From contig NZ_WHUG01000002.1 in the NCBI RefSeq assembly GCF_009380215.1, positions 248,001 through 312,000 of the forward strand: a stretch of 64,000 bases of DNA. Direction: 5' to 3'. The DNA comes from Rugamonas aquatica. GTDB taxonomy: Bacteria; Pseudomonadota; Gammaproteobacteria; Burkholderiales; Burkholderiaceae_D. The notes beneath the pieces are model-generated. The model saw only the letters and a program-made list of their open reading frames with translations, did no database searches and had not been told where the DNA came from. Each line of letters starts with the position of its first letter. Within the stretch, counting starts at the first letter, position 1. The position numbers and the translations under genes were made by a program. Shown piece by piece: positions 20,926 to 34,658 of the stretch.

Positions 20926-21654
20926 TTAATCCATGCCGCCCCAGCTGGCGCTCAGTATGGCGAGCGCGGCCAGGCCGGCGGTCTCGGTGCGCAGGATGCG
21001 CGGCCCCATCGCCAGCGGCAGCGCGCCGCGGGCGATCGCCAGCTGTTCTTCCGCCTCGCTCAGGCCGCCCTCGGGGCCGACCACCAGCGTCACCGGCTGC
21101 GGCGGCTGATGGCGCGCCCAGTGGGCCAGCGACTGCTCGGCGCGCGGCGTCAGGATGATGCGTTTGTGCAAGTCCTGCTGGGCGATCCACTGTTGATAAT
21201 CCTGCACGCCGGCGAGCTGGGCCAGGCGGTTGCGGCCGCTCTGTTCCGAGGCCGACTCGATGATCCCTTGCCAGTGCGAAAGTTTCTTTTCCGCGCGCTC
21301 GGCCGACAGCCGCACCACGCAGCGCTGCGCCGCCAGCGGCACGATGCCGCCGGCGCCCAGCTCGATCGCTTTTTCGATGATCCAGTCCATCTTGCTGGCC
21401 TCGGGCAGGCATTGCGCCAGCGTGACGGCGTAGGGCAGCTCGACATCGCGCGGGTTGTGCGCCTTGACCTCGGCGGTCACGCTGCGCTTGCCGATCTCGC
21501 TCAGCGTGGCGCTGTATTCGCCGCCGTCGCCGTTGAACAGCGTCACCAGCTCGCCCTGGGCCAGGCGCAGCACCTGGATGTGGCGGGCCACGGCCTCGGG
21601 CAGGCTGACGAGCTGGCCGATGGCCAGCGGCTGGGAGAGATAAAAGCGGGGCAT
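20926..21654 (-). CDS. rsmE: 16S rRNA (uracil-1498-N3)-methyltransferase RsmE
   Basis: SAM-dependent SPOUT methyltransferase that modifies U1498 of 16S rRNA in the small subunit. The N-terminal PUA-like part begins [20 protein letters not shown] with [11 protein letters not shown]. The C-terminal trefoil knot carries the SAM-binding motifs [17 protein letters not shown] and [15 protein letters not shown] (here [16 protein letters not shown]). 242 residues is the normal length. The frame is open further upstream to 21903, but the conserved MPRFYL start is at 21654 and the extension runs into the transketolase control region. It is divergent from tkt with about 140 bases between starts. Confidence 0.94.
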   Translation of the reverse strand: MPRFYLSQPLAIGQLVSLPEAVARHIQVLRLAQGELVTLFNGDGGEYSATLSEIGKRSVTAEVKAHNPRDVELPYAVTLAQCLPEASKMDWIIEKAIELGAGGIVPLAAQRCVVRLSAERAEKKLSHWQGIIESASEQSGRNRLAQLAGVQDYQQWIAQQDLHKRIILTPRAEQSLAHWARHQPPQPVTLVVGPEGGLSEAEEQLAIARGALPLAMGPRILRTETAGLAALAILSASWGGMD

Positions 21655-21796
21655 GCGCGAATCCGGTCGGTTTGAGTTCCGCAATTTTAAATGGTGGACG
21701 CCTCGGTCTGGTAAAATAATGGGTTCAGCAAGTGAGCAGCACCGACAGGCAGCATCCCATTGCCCCCAGTTTCCATACTTTCGTGATAGACCTACG

Positions 21797-23791
21797 ATGA
21801 CTTCTACGCTCCCAACCACCCAAATGGCTAACGCGATCCGCGCGCTGGCAATGGACGCCGTCCAGAAGGCCAATTCCGGCCACCCAGGCATGCCGATGGG
21901 CATGGCCGAAATCGCCGTTGCGCTGTGGAGTGGCCATTACAGCCACAACCCGGCCAACCCGAAATGGGTGAACCGCGACCGCTTCCTGCTGTCCAACGGC
22001 CACGGCTCGATGCTGCACTACGCGCTGCTGCACCTGTCCGGCTACGCGGTGAGCATGGACGACATCAAGTCCTTCCGCCAGATGCACTCGAAAACCCCGG
22101 GCCACCCGGAAGTCGATATCACCCCGGGCGTGGAAACCACCACCGGCCCGCTGGGCCAGGGTATCGCCAACGCGGTCGGCATGGCGCTGTCCGAGTACCT
22201 GCTGGCTGCCGAGTTCAACAAGCCTGGCTTTGACGTGGTCAACCACTACACCTACGCCTTCGTCGGCGACGGTTGCCTGATGGAAGGCATCTCGCACGAA
22301 GTCTGCGCGCTGGCCGGCACCCTGGGCCTGAACAAGCTGATCGCGCTGTACGACGACAACGGCATCTCCATCGACGGCAAGGTCGAAGGCTGGTTCACCG
22401 ACGACACCCCGGCCCGTTTCGAAGCCTACGGCTGGAACGTGATCCGCGCGGTCGACGGCCACGATGTCGCCGCCGTGTCGGCCGCCATCGCCGCCGCCAA
22501 GACCTCGAACAAGCCGACCCTGATCTGCTGCAAGACCGTGATCGGCAAGGGTTCGCCTAACCTGCAAGGCGGCGACAAGGTACACGGCGCCGCGCTGGGC
22601 GACAAGGAAGTGGCTGCCGTACGCGAATACATCGGCTGGAGCGCCGCACCGTTCGAAATCCCTGCCGACGTCTACGCCGCATGGGACGCCAAGTCCGCCG
22701 GCGCCAAGCTGGAAGCCGACTGGGCCGCGACCTTCGCCGCCTACAGCGCACAGTTCCCGACCGAAGCCGCCGAACTGACCCGCCGCATGAAGGGCGACCT
22801 GCCAGCGGCCTTCGACGCCGCTCTGGCCGCCGGCATCGCCGCCTGCGTCGAGAAGAAAGAAAACATCGCCACCCGCAAGGCCAGCCAGAACGCCATCCAG
22901 GCGCTGGCGCCGGTGTTGCCGGAATTCCTGGGCGGCTCGGCCGACCTGACCGGTTCCAACCTGACCAACTGGAAAGAGTGCATCGCGCTGCGTTCCGGCA
23001 AACCAGGCAACCACATCAATTATGGCGTGCGCGAATTCGGCATGTCGGCGATCATGAACGGCGTCGCCCTGCACGGCGGCTACATCCCGTTCGGCGCCAC
23101 CTTCCTGACCTTCTCGGACTACAGCCGCAACGCACTGCGCATGGCCGCGCTGATGAAGCAGCGTTCGCTGTTCGTGTTCACCCACGATTCGATCGGCCTG
23201 GGCGAAGACGGCCCGACCCACCAGTCGGTCGAGCACATCTCGTCGATGCGCCTGATCCCCAACCTGGACAACTGGCGTCCGTGCGACACCGTCGAATCGA
23301 TGGTCGCCTGGGGCGCGGCGGTCAAGCGCAAGGATGGTCCTTCGACCCTGATCTTCTCGCGCCAGAACCTGCCGTACCAGGAACGCAGCGCCCAGCAGAT
23401 CGCCGACGTGGCCCGCGGCGGCTACGTGCTGAGCGAAGTGGCCGGCGCCAAGGTCACGCTGATCGCCACCGGTTCCGAAGTCGAGCTGGCCGTGGCCGCC
23501 GCTTCCGCGCTGGCCGCGGAAGGCATCGCGGCGCGCGTGGTGTCGATGCCGTCGACCGATGTATTTGACCGTCAGGACGCCGCCTACAAGGCCAGCGTGT
23601 TGACCAAAGGCTTGCCGCGCGTGGCAATCGAAGCCGGCGTGACCGATTTCTGGTACAAATACGTCGGCCTGGAAGGCGCCGTGGTCGGCATCGATACCTT
23701 CGGTGAATCGGCTCCGGCAGGCGTGCTGTTCAAGCACTTCGGCTTCACGGTGGAAAACGTCGTGGCGAAAGTCAAATCTGTCATTGCATAA
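21797..23791 (+). CDS. tkt: Transketolase
   Basis: Thiamine-diphosphate enzyme of the non-oxidative pentose phosphate pathway that moves two-carbon units between ketose and aldose phosphates. The ThDP/metal-binding motif is [13 protein letters not shown], followed by [20 protein letters not shown]. The catalytic histidines appear in SGHPGMPMG and in [16 protein letters not shown]. The C-terminal domain has [12 protein letters not shown] and [11 protein letters not shown]. 664 residues is typical. The frame extends upstream to 21653, but [20 protein letters not shown] at 21797 matches family starts. A -10-like GGTAAAAT lies near 21713-21720. gap follows 48 bases downstream in the same direction, so the two are probably co-transcribed. 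Confidence 0.96.
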   Translation: MTSTLPTTQMANAIRALAMDAVQKANSGHPGMPMGMAEIAVALWSGHYSHNPANPKWVNRDRFLLSNGHGSMLHYALLHLSGYAVSMDDIKSFRQMHSKTPGHPEVDITPGVETTTGPLGQGIANAVGMALSEYLLAAEFNKPGFDVVNHYTYAFVGDGCLMEGISHEVCALAGTLGLNKLIALYDDNGISIDGKVEGWFTDDTPARFEAYGWNVIRAVDGHDVAAVSAAIAAAKTSNKPTLICCKTVIGKGSPNLQGGDKVHGAALGDKEVAAVREYIGWSAAPFEIPADVYAAWDAKSAGAKLEADWAATFAAYSAQFPTEAAELTRRMKGDLPAAFDAALAAGIAACVEKKENIATRKASQNAIQALAPVLPEFLGGSADLTGSNLTNWKECIALRSGKPGNHINYGVREFGMSAIMNGVALHGGYIPFGATFLTFSDYSRNALRMAALMKQRSLFVFTHDSIGLGEDGPTHQSVEHISSMRLIPNLDNWRPCDTVESMVAWGAAVKRKDGPSTLIFSRQNLPYQERSAQQIADVARGGYVLSEVAGAKVTLIATGSEVELAVAAASALAAEGIAARVVSMPSTDVFDRQDAAYKASVLTKGLPRVAIEAGVTDFWYKYVGLEGAVVGIDTFGESAPAGVLFKHFGFTVENVVAKVKSVIA

Positions 23792-23839
23792 TCTATAATT
23801 GCTTGTTGCATTACCTATTTTTCTAATCAGGAGCATAGT

Positions 23840-24850
<1,011 letters not shown>

Positions 24851-24864
24851 TTTCGGTCTTCAAT

Positions 24865-24930
24865 AAAAAAAAGCCTCCATCAGCCTGAACGCGCTCAAGA
24901 TCGCGTTCAGTGCAGATAGAGGCTTTTTTC
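24865..24930. terminator. Bidirectional terminator between gap and TonB receptor 3
   Basis: The outer stem AAAAAAGCCTC / GAGGCTTTTTT encloses a second perfect stem CTGAACGCG (24885-24893) / CGCGTTCAG (24902-24910). A-runs and T-runs on both sides make it usable in either direction. Confidence 0.9.
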
Positions 24931-24943
24931 ATTTGCGGCGGGA

Positions 24944-27865
<2,922 letters not shown>

Positions 27866-27902
27866 TGCCTACTCCTCCAATTTTTATTAGTCGTGCAAAT
27901 TG

Positions 27903-27962
27903 TCGGAAAAACATTTTTTCCGATCTGCTAATGTATTGGCGGAATGGTGTTTTTGTAAACAC
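27903..27962. promoter_or_regulatory. Inverted repeats in the leader of TonB receptor 3
   Basis: A perfect 9-3-9 inverted repeat, TCGGAAAAA-CAT-TTTTTCCGA (27903-27923), lies 40-60 bases before the receptor 3 start, and a second hairpin GTGTTT-TTGT-AAACAC lies at 27947-27962. They could be an operator, a leader hairpin or the terminator of receptor 4, which is transcribed towards them. A promoter candidate on the minus strand is TTGACT-N17-TTACAA, its -10 overlapping the second hairpin. Confidence 0.5.
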
Positions 27963-28008
27963 AAAATGGCAATGAAGTCAAAAAACCAATGTTGGTGTTA
28001 TTTTTATA

Positions 28009-30930
28009 CTACAAGCTGACGCGCAAGCCCAGATAGTAGCGCCGCCCGATCGCATCGTAGGTCGAGGTGTCGGTCTCGGTACCGGTCTGGTTGCCGGGCA
28101 GGCCGCTGATGATGGGCGGCGCCTTGGCGTTGAAGACATTGTCCATGCCCAGATAGAGCTGCAGAGATTTCTTCAGGTCGTAGGTGAACTGGAAATCGTT
28201 GTAGGTGCGCGAACCCACGCCCACCGTGCCGGGCGGAATGCTCAAGCTTTTCAGGAACTGGTCGTCCAGCGACACCGGGCCGGTGTAGGTGGCCGTCCAG
28301 TTGACGCCCATGGCCCCCCATTTGTAGGCGAGGTTGAGGCCGGCCCGGTTGCGCGGGGCATTGGTGTTGGCTGCCGTGATCTCGCCGACATCGACGTTCT
28401 TTTCCGCCTCCGGCGTCGCCTTCTGCCACAGATCGCGCAGCCAGGTCCAGGCCAGGCGGGCGCTCAGCTTGCCGGGACCGAGCTGATCCGCCCACGAGGC
28501 GGTGACGTCGACGCCCTCGGTGCCGAAGCCGCCGCTATTGGTGGCGGCGATATTGCTGTACTGGATGGAGCCGGAGCTCAGGTTGCCGACCGCGGCCGGA
28601 CGGCGCGTGATAAAGCTGCAAAAGGCTTGATTGTTCTGGTTATAGCATTGATCCAGCGCATATTGTCGGTCAGTGTTGACGATGGCGTCGGCGATCTTGA
28701 TGGTGAAGTAGTCGAGCGTGAAGGTGAACTTGCGCAACATCGGTACTGAACGCGGCGTCACCACCAGGCCTATCGTCGTGGAGCGGCCTTTTTCCGCCTT
28801 GAGGTTGGGGTTGCCGCTGTTGTAGCCGCTGATGCCCTGCTGGTCGGCTTGATTTAACGTGAAAATGCCGCCATGTGCGTTCATATTGGCGGCAACTCCC
28901 GGCGCATTGCGGCAATTGACGGCCAGCGAGCTGGTCCCGGAAATGGACACGCCTTCGCAGGGATCGACCAGTCCGGTGGGGAAATCCTGGCTGGGCGCCT
29001 GGAACAGTTCGTTGATATTCGGCGCCCGCGTCGATTGCGCGCGCGTGCCGCGCAGCTTGATGTCGGTGGTGACGCCCCATTCGAGGCCGGCGTTCCAGCT
29101 GTTGGTGCTGCCGACGGTGGAATAGTCGCCGTGGCGCACCGTGCCGAGGAAGCTCAGGTCGCGTGCGTAGGGCAGGTCTTTCAGCAGGGGCACGCGGGTT
29201 TCGACAAACACCTCGCGCACCAGGAAGTGGCCGAAGGTGGGCGGCAGGGCGTTGCCGGCGTTCAGGCCGGACTGCGTCAGCGGATCGGGCACGGCGCTGG
29301 ACTCTTCGCTGCGCCATTCGAAGCCGGCGGCGATGCCGATGCGGCCGGCGGCCAGGCCGGGCAGTTCGCCGGTGACGGAGCCGCCCACCAGTTTCTGCGT
29401 GATCGCGGTTTCCAGCGAGCCGGGCGCGGTAACGTACTTGAGCGCGGCAGGCGTGATGCTGTTGTAGCCGAAGATATTGATGGGAACGCAGCCCTCGGCC
29501 ACGGCGTGGGTGTCGCGGCACACCGGCGCGCCATCGGCGCCGGGGATGGCTTCCAGCGCATTGCGCAAACTCATGACATTGACCTGGCCGGTGGAGTTTT
29601 GCGCTTCCTTGGTCTTGCCATAGCTGAGGTAGGTTTCATAGTTCCAGTCGCGTACCGTGCCTTTGAGCCCGGTGGCCAGGCGGAAGGTGTCGCGGTCCAC
29701 GGTAGAGTGGCGCGGGCCGAATTCGGACAGGCGGCGGGTGAAGAAGTAGTCCGGCAAGCCGTCGCCGTCGGTGTCGCTGATGCGGTCATATAAATACTGC
29801 GGCACCAGCGGATTCTTGACCAGCACGCCGTTGACCATGGAAGCGGCCGGCACCTGGCCGCTGGGTTTGTACACCTGGTCCGAGCCCAGGGCGAAGGCTT
29901 CGATGTTGGTATCGACCTTGGACGACGCATACGTGCCCTCGAAAAACGCGCTGTGCTGGTCGTTGAACGCCCAGTTGCCGTTGGTGGCGAACAGGTAGCG
30001 CTCGGTCGGGACGGCGATCAGGCGGTAGGCCGAGCGGTTGAAACCAGTCGCGCCGGCGCCGCTGCCGGCTGTGCCATTTTGATTCCACGGGATAATGTTG
30101 TTATTCGTATCATAGGTGAAATCCTCGCTGTCGCCGAAGAAATGGCCCTGCGGCGCGTAGCCCGAAAAGTTGGGACGCTTGGCGACGAAGGCCAGTTCCG
30201 GGTGGCCCTGGGTGATGGCCGAGGTCTGGTCGACGGCCGAGGCCGGGCGGTCGCGCGAGTACACCGCGCCCTGTTTCGAGTAGCCGAAATGGCCCATGAC
30301 ATTGCTTGCGCCGTCGGCGCCGGTGGTGCCGAAAGTCAGCGCCAGTTTCTTTTTAAAGTCATCGCCTTCGTTGCTGCGGCCGGTTTGCGCATCGAATAAC
30401 AGGCCATTAAAGTTTTTCTTCAAAATAATATTCACCACGCCCGCCACGGCATCCGATCCATAGGTTGCGGAGGCGCCGCCGGTTAATAACTCGACCCGCT
30501 CAATAAAATCCGTCGGTATTGTATTGAGGTCGACAGCAGTATCTCCGGGCACGCCGGAAACAAATCTTCGGCCATTCATTAATACCAGCGTGCGGGAATC
30601 TCCGAGGTTTCTTAAATTAATAGTCGATACGCCGGCACTGGAAGTCTGGAAATTGGAATTGCTGCGGCTGATAGTCGGCGTGCCCATGGTGGGGTTTTTC
30701 TGCAATAAATCCTGCAGATTGGTGGCGCCGGAGGCGGCAATATCTACCGAATTTAATATCTGCAAAGGCGAGGGCGATTCCGCCGCTGGCGATGCAATGC
30801 GCGAACCGGTGATTAATACTTTCTGCATCGGTTCGGCAGCCTCCTGGCTGAGGGCGGCTTGCGTGCCCAGCGCCAAGCCTCCGGCGCAAAGCAGACGTAT
30901 CGAGCGGGCGAGCGAGTTTTCGTTGTTCAT
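28009..30930 (-). CDS. TonB-dependent receptor 4 (tandem paralogue of receptor 3)
   Basis: Outer-membrane TonB-dependent transporter of 973 residues. The signal peptide starts MNNENSLARSIRLLCAGG and ends AALS before QEAAEPMQ. The plug carries ITGSRIASPAAESPSPLQIL, LLQKNPTMGTPTISRSNSNF and NLRNLGDSRTLVLMNGRR, nearly the same as receptor 3; the barrel is colinear and ends GRRYYLGLRVSL. The ribosome binding site TAGGAG precedes the ATG by 7 bases. Oddly, the first third of the gene (about 30360-30930) uses many AT-ending codons (AAT, ATT, TTA) while the rest is GC-rich like its neighbours, although the encoded plug is almost identical to that of receptor 3. A 140-base gap separates the two genes. 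The pair looks like a tandem duplication; the substrate is unknown. Confidence 0.92.
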   Translation of the reverse strand: MNNENSLARSIRLLCAGGLALGTQAALSQEAAEPMQKVLITGSRIASPAAESPSPLQILNSVDIAASGATNLQDLLQKNPTMGTPTISRSNSNFQTSSAGVSTINLRNLGDSRTLVLMNGRRFVSGVPGDTAVDLNTIPTDFIERVELLTGGASATYGSDAVAGVVNIILKKNFNGLLFDAQTGRSNEGDDFKKKLALTFGTTGADGASNVMGHFGYSKQGAVYSRDRPASAVDQTSAITQGHPELAFVAKRPNFSGYAPQGHFFGDSEDFTYDTNNNIIPWNQNGTAGSGAGATGFNRSAYRLIAVPTERYLFATNGNWAFNDQHSAFFEGTYASSKVDTNIEAFALGSDQVYKPSGQVPAASMVNGVLVKNPLVPQYLYDRISDTDGDGLPDYFFTRRLSEFGPRHSTVDRDTFRLATGLKGTVRDWNYETYLSYGKTKEAQNSTGQVNVMSLRNALEAIPGADGAPVCRDTHAVAEGCVPINIFGYNSITPAALKYVTAPGSLETAITQKLVGGSVTGELPGLAAGRIGIAAGFEWRSEESSAVPDPLTQSGLNAGNALPPTFGHFLVREVFVETRVPLLKDLPYARDLSFLGTVRHGDYSTVGSTNSWNAGLEWGVTTDIKLRGTRAQSTRAPNINELFQAPSQDFPTGLVDPCEGVSISGTSSLAVNCRNAPGVAANMNAHGGIFTLNQADQQGISGYNSGNPNLKAEKGRSTTIGLVVTPRSVPMLRKFTFTLDYFTIKIADAIVNTDRQYALDQCYNQNNQAFCSFITRRPAAVGNLSSGSIQYSNIAATNSGGFGTEGVDVTASWADQLGPGKLSARLAWTWLRDLWQKATPEAEKNVDVGEITAANTNAPRNRAGLNLAYKWGAMGVNWTATYTGPVSLDDQFLKSLSIPPGTVGVGSRTYNDFQFTYDLKKSLQLYLGMDNVFNAKAPPIISGLPGNQTGTETDTSTYDAIGRRYYLGLRVSL

Positions 30931-31036
30931 TATCCGACTCCTAGGGTAGGTCGCGGTTATTTTGAAATGTCACCGCTTATAGACTGACTAGGCTGCCGAA
31001 GAGTTCCCCGTGGCCGTAAGCTCGTTTTTGGCGTTT

Positions 31037-31057
31037 ACATGCCAATAATTGGCATGT
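31037..31057. promoter_or_regulatory. Perfect palindromic operator candidate upstream of TonB receptor 4
   Basis: ACATGCCAA-TAA-TTGGCATGT is a perfect 9-3-9 inverted repeat about 110 bases upstream of the receptor 4 start codon. It has no adjacent T-run, so a protein-binding site is more likely than a terminator. No regulator gene is adjacent. Confidence 0.55.
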
Positions 31058-31077
31058 TCGCAGAATGAGGACGAAAA

Positions 31078-31102
31078 AAAACCGGGACATCGTCCCGGTT
31101 TT
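31078..31102 (-). terminator. Terminator of the Cache-domain gene
   Basis: ACCGGGAC / GTCCCGGT forms a stem with a 3-base loop flanked by an A-run (31074-31081) and TTTT, giving a good intrinsic terminator for the minus-strand gene ending at 31121. Confidence 0.85.
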
Positions 31103-31120
31103 GTGTGCGCGTGGCAGGTT

Positions 31121-31582
31121 TTATTTGTAGATGCCGGAGCCGACCAGCATGTCGTCGACTTTTTCGATATAGCCGGATTTGGCTTCCACCGCCTTGGTGA
31201 CCGGATTCGGCCATTTGAAATCGACCCAGCCTTTACCTTTGCCTTTGGCGAGGTCGACCATTTCTTTAATCATTGGTTTGCCTTCATTATCCTTGAGGGT
31301 AATCAAAGGTTTTCCAACCATTTTAGGATTATTGCCGTGAGCTAAAGCCACGCCATTTAAATCGTACACATAGATATACAGATCGCGGTCATGGAAAGTC
31401 GTGTTGGCCGGATCGGAAATCGCCGCAAAAGCTTTTTCCTTGCCATCGGATTTAATCAGGGCAACCGCTTTTTTAACCATGGCGACGGCTTCGTCGGGAG
31501 TGCCCTTGTCGGCGGCCAGGGCGGTCGATGACATGGCAAACATGCTTAAGCTTAACGCTGCGGCACCGAATAATGCTTTCAT
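31121..31582 (-). CDS. Periplasmic single-Cache-domain protein
   Basis: Exported protein of 153 residues made of a signal peptide (MKALFGAAALSLSMFAMSST, then ALA before ADKGTPD) and one small Cache domain (about 25-150). Domain marks are AFAAISDPANTTFHDRDLYI, YVYDLNGVALAHGNNPKMVG and WVDFKWPNPVTKAVEAKSGY. Cache domains bind small metabolites such as organic acids, usually as the sensor part of chemoreceptors or kinases; here the domain stands alone. It could be a free binding protein that delivers a ligand to a partner. The start is fixed by GAGGAG 7 bases upstream. It lies 122 bases after glnE on the same strand and ends in its own terminator. Its ligand is unknown. Confidence 0.82.
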   Translation of the reverse strand: MKALFGAAALSLSMFAMSSTALAADKGTPDEAVAMVKKAVALIKSDGKEKAFAAISDPANTTFHDRDLYIYVYDLNGVALAHGNNPKMVGKPLITLKDNEGKPMIKEMVDLAKGKGKGWVDFKWPNPVTKAVEAKSGYIEKVDDMLVGSGIYK

Positions 31583-31704
31583 ACCATTTCTCCTCTTGAG
31601 TAAAATTGCGACGGCGCTGTGCGCTCTGATGATTGTGTTTTTCAATATTACTGTAGTTAATGGCTTTAAATCACGGCGCTGGCAATTTAACAAATGAACC
31701 GTTG

Positions 31705-34452
31705 TTATGTGGCAACATTGCCATCGAATATGCTGCGCCATAAAGCCAGTACATGGGGCGCATGCGCGGCCACCAATTGCGGATCGATGCGCGCCAAGTC
31801 CTGGCCTTGCAGGCGCAGCTGGTGTTGCAGTTTGCGCAACTGGCGATAGGCGTCGCCGACCCGCGCCGCCAGCTCCGCATCAATCAATCCCAGCTCGCCG
31901 CACATTTTCAAAAGTGCAATATTGCCGAAGTTGGCGGTCAGCTGCGGGTAGGCAGCGGCGTGCTGCAGGATCAGGAATTGGACGATGAATTCGATGTCGA
32001 TCATGCCGCCCGGATCCTGTTTCAGATCGAACAGCTCGGTATGGTTGGGCTTGGCGTCGACCATTCGTTTCCGCATTGCAATGACTTCCTGTTTCAGCGG
32101 ACCGTCGGCCGGACGTTCCTTGCGCAGCACCGCCTGGCGGATTTCCTCGAAGCGCAGGCCGATGGCGGCGTCGCCGGCGCAGAAGCGGGCGCGGGTCAGT
32201 GCCTGGTGCTCCCACACCCAGGCCGAGTTGCTCTGGTACTTCTCGAAGGCCGACACGCTGGACACCAGCATGCCGCTGGCGCCGTCCGGGCGCAGCGCGG
32301 TGTCGATGTCGAACAGGATGCCGGCCGAGGTGTGCGATGTCATCCAGGTAATAAAACGCTGTGCCAGCTTGGCGTACTGGGCCGGCGCTTCCTGGTCGCT
32401 GTCGTCGTACAGGAAGATCACGTCCAGGTCGGACACATAGCCGAGCTCCTTGCCGCCCAGCTTGCCATAGGCGATCACGGCGAACTGCGGCACTTCGCGG
32501 TGGCGCGTGGCCACCGTCTGCCAGATCGCCTTGATGGCGGCGGCGACGATGGTGTCGGCCAGCGCCGACAGGTGGTCGGCCAGTTTTTCCACCGTCAGGT
32601 CGCCGGCCAGGTCTTGCGCCAGCAGGTGGAACAGCTGGGCGTGGTGGATTTCGCGCAGGATATCCATTTGCCGTTCGGTATCGCCCAGCGCCGAGGCCAG
32701 CTGGGTTTCCAGGTCGGCCGCCAGCGCCACCGGGTCGAACACGGCGTTGCGGACGCGGTCGTCCAGCAGCTCATCCAGCAGGATGGGGTGCTGGCTGAGG
32801 AATTGCGCCGCCCAGCCGCTGGCGTGCACCATGCGGATCACCCGCGCCAGCGTGTGCGGATACTCGGTCAGCAGCGACAGATAGGCCGAGCGGCGCGCGA
32901 TCGCCTCCAGGAAATCCAGCAGCCGGCCCAGGGTGGCTTGCTGGCTGCCGCCGCTCGATTCGCGCGAACACTGGATGATGATGGGCAGCGCCGTGTTGAC
33001 CAGTCCCAGCAGGCGGTTGCGGCTGGCCTCGGGCATCGATTGCAGGCGCGGCGCCTGCCAGGTCGAGATCAGGCGCTTGGCCGCGCCCTCGGGATCGTCG
33101 AAGCCCAGCGCGGCGAAGCGCGACACCATGGCTTCGCGGTTGTCGGGATCGGCGCACTCGTTGCTCGATTGCGGATCGATGTCGTTGTCGCTGTTGCTGG
33201 TCTTGTCCGAGAACATTTCATCGAACTGGCCGGCGACGAACTGGCGGTGCGCTTCCAGCTGGGTCAGCAGGGTGGCGGTGTCGGGCAGGCCCATCATCTC
33301 GGCCACCAGCAGGCGGTCGGCGTCGTTGGCCGGCAGCGTGTGCGTCTGGGCGTCGTCCAGGTATTGCAGGCGGTGTTCCAGATTGCGCAGGAAGGTGTAG
33401 GAAGCCAGAAGTTGATAGACGATGGCGTGGCTTAGCAAGCCTTTTTCGGCGATGATGCGCAGCGTGGTGCGGGTCGAGCGGTCGCGCAGGGCGGCGTCGC
33501 GGCCGCCGCGTATCAGCTGGAATACCTGGGCCAAGAATTCGATTTCGCGGATGCCGCCGCGGCCCAGCTTGACGTTGTTGCTGCGGTCCGGGTGCAGCCG
33601 CTCTTGGCGGTTGACCTCGGCGCGGATCTGCGCGTGCATATTGCGGATGGCGTCGATGACGCCGAAGTCCAGGTAGCGGCGGAACACGAAGGGCCGCACG
33701 ATGGCGTCCAGCGCGGCGATATCCTCGGGCTGGCCGGTGACGGCGCGCGCCTTGACCCAGGCGTAGCGCTCCCACTCGCGTCCCTGGACGATCAAATATT
33801 GCTCCACCATGTTCAGGCTGGCGGCCAGCGGACCCGAGCCGCCGTTCGGTCGCAAAGCCATATCGACGCGGAACGTGTAGCCATCTTCCGTGATCTCCGC
33901 CAAAGCGGCGATCAATTTTTTACCCAGACGCACGAAGAACTCGTGGTTGGACAGGCTGCGCTGGCCCGGTCCGGCGACGGTGTCGCCATCTTCCGGGTAG
34001 ACGAAAATCAGGTCGATGTCGGACGAGACGTTCAGCTCGCCGCCGCCTTGCTTGCCCATGGCCAGCACCATCAGCTGCTGCGGCAGGCCGGAATCGCGGC
34101 CGATCGGCGTGCCATGGGCCGCCTCCATTTCCGCGTGCAGCTCATGCATATGCCGCTGGATGGCGAAATCGGCGAAGCGCGTCATGGTCTCCACCACCTC
34201 GGCCAGATTGGCCTTGCCGCCGAGGTCGCGGCGTATCAGCACGCACACCAGCAGGTTGCGCAGCCGGCGCATGGCGCGCACCAGCGGCAGCGGCGGGGCG
34301 CCTTCCGGCACGTTGGCCGCTTCTTTTGCTAAATAATCAGCAAGATTGATCTGGGCAAGCGATAATTGCGCTAAATCATCAGCCTTGGCGGCGCGGTCGG
34401 GAGCGGCGGCCAGCCAGCGCTGGTAAAAACGTGAAACGGTTGGTGCAATCAT
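31705..34452 (-). CDS. glnE: Bifunctional glutamine synthetase adenylyltransferase/adenylyl-removing enzyme
   Basis: Controls GlnA by adding AMP to, or removing it phosphorolytically from, a tyrosine (Tyr400 of the GlnA encoded at 5508) in response to PII and glutamine. Two nucleotidyltransferase domains are visible: the adenylyl-removing domain with MGKQGGGELNVSSDIDLIFV and the adenylyltransferase domain with YGKLGGKELGYVSDLDVIFL. Each keeps the G-G-ELN/ELG-SD-D pattern. The central linker contains GRGGIREIEFLAQVFQLI and its second copy QDPGGMIDIEFIVQFL. The chosen start (MIAPTVSRFYQRW) gives 915 residues. The frame is open to a GTG at 34566, which would add 38 residues; neither start has a good ribosome binding site. 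It is divergent from yhdP. Confidence 0.95.
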   Translation of the reverse strand: MIAPTVSRFYQRWLAAAPDRAAKADDLAQLSLAQINLADYLAKEAANVPEGAPPLPLVRAMRRLRNLLVCVLIRRDLGGKANLAEVVETMTRFADFAIQRHMHELHAEMEAAHGTPIGRDSGLPQQLMVLAMGKQGGGELNVSSDIDLIFVYPEDGDTVAGPGQRSLSNHEFFVRLGKKLIAALAEITEDGYTFRVDMALRPNGGSGPLAASLNMVEQYLIVQGREWERYAWVKARAVTGQPEDIAALDAIVRPFVFRRYLDFGVIDAIRNMHAQIRAEVNRQERLHPDRSNNVKLGRGGIREIEFLAQVFQLIRGGRDAALRDRSTRTTLRIIAEKGLLSHAIVYQLLASYTFLRNLEHRLQYLDDAQTHTLPANDADRLLVAEMMGLPDTATLLTQLEAHRQFVAGQFDEMFSDKTSNSDNDIDPQSSNECADPDNREAMVSRFAALGFDDPEGAAKRLISTWQAPRLQSMPEASRNRLLGLVNTALPIIIQCSRESSGGSQQATLGRLLDFLEAIARRSAYLSLLTEYPHTLARVIRMVHASGWAAQFLSQHPILLDELLDDRVRNAVFDPVALAADLETQLASALGDTERQMDILREIHHAQLFHLLAQDLAGDLTVEKLADHLSALADTIVAAAIKAIWQTVATRHREVPQFAVIAYGKLGGKELGYVSDLDVIFLYDDSDQEAPAQYAKLAQRFITWMTSHTSAGILFDIDTALRPDGASGMLVSSVSAFEKYQSNSAWVWEHQALTRARFCAGDAAIGLRFEEIRQAVLRKERPADGPLKQEVIAMRKRMVDAKPNHTELFDLKQDPGGMIDIEFIVQFLILQHAAAYPQLTANFGNIALLKMCGELGLIDAELAARVGDAYRQLRKLQHQLRLQGQDLARIDPQLVAAHAPHVLALWRSIFDGNVAT

Positions 34453-34658
34453 TGGCGACGTGTTTCCTGAAGCAGTTGTGACGGCGGTTGATCGGTAGCG
34501 GCGCGTAACCCACTGTAAAGCATGTAAAACCGGTGCATCCAGGCCATAAGTGGCGCGGGTTTGCACAGGTGATGCGGTAGAATTGCTGCGCAGGCATAAA
34601 AGCTTGAAACCGAGTTTAGCGATTTATTTGACGCATGGCCTGATTTATTAGCTTATTG

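Noticed and set aside
34453-34566. 38-residue N-terminal extension of GlnE from a GTG at 34566
   Set aside because: It was not adopted because the residues are not recognisably conserved and there is no ribosome binding site, but it cannot be excluded.
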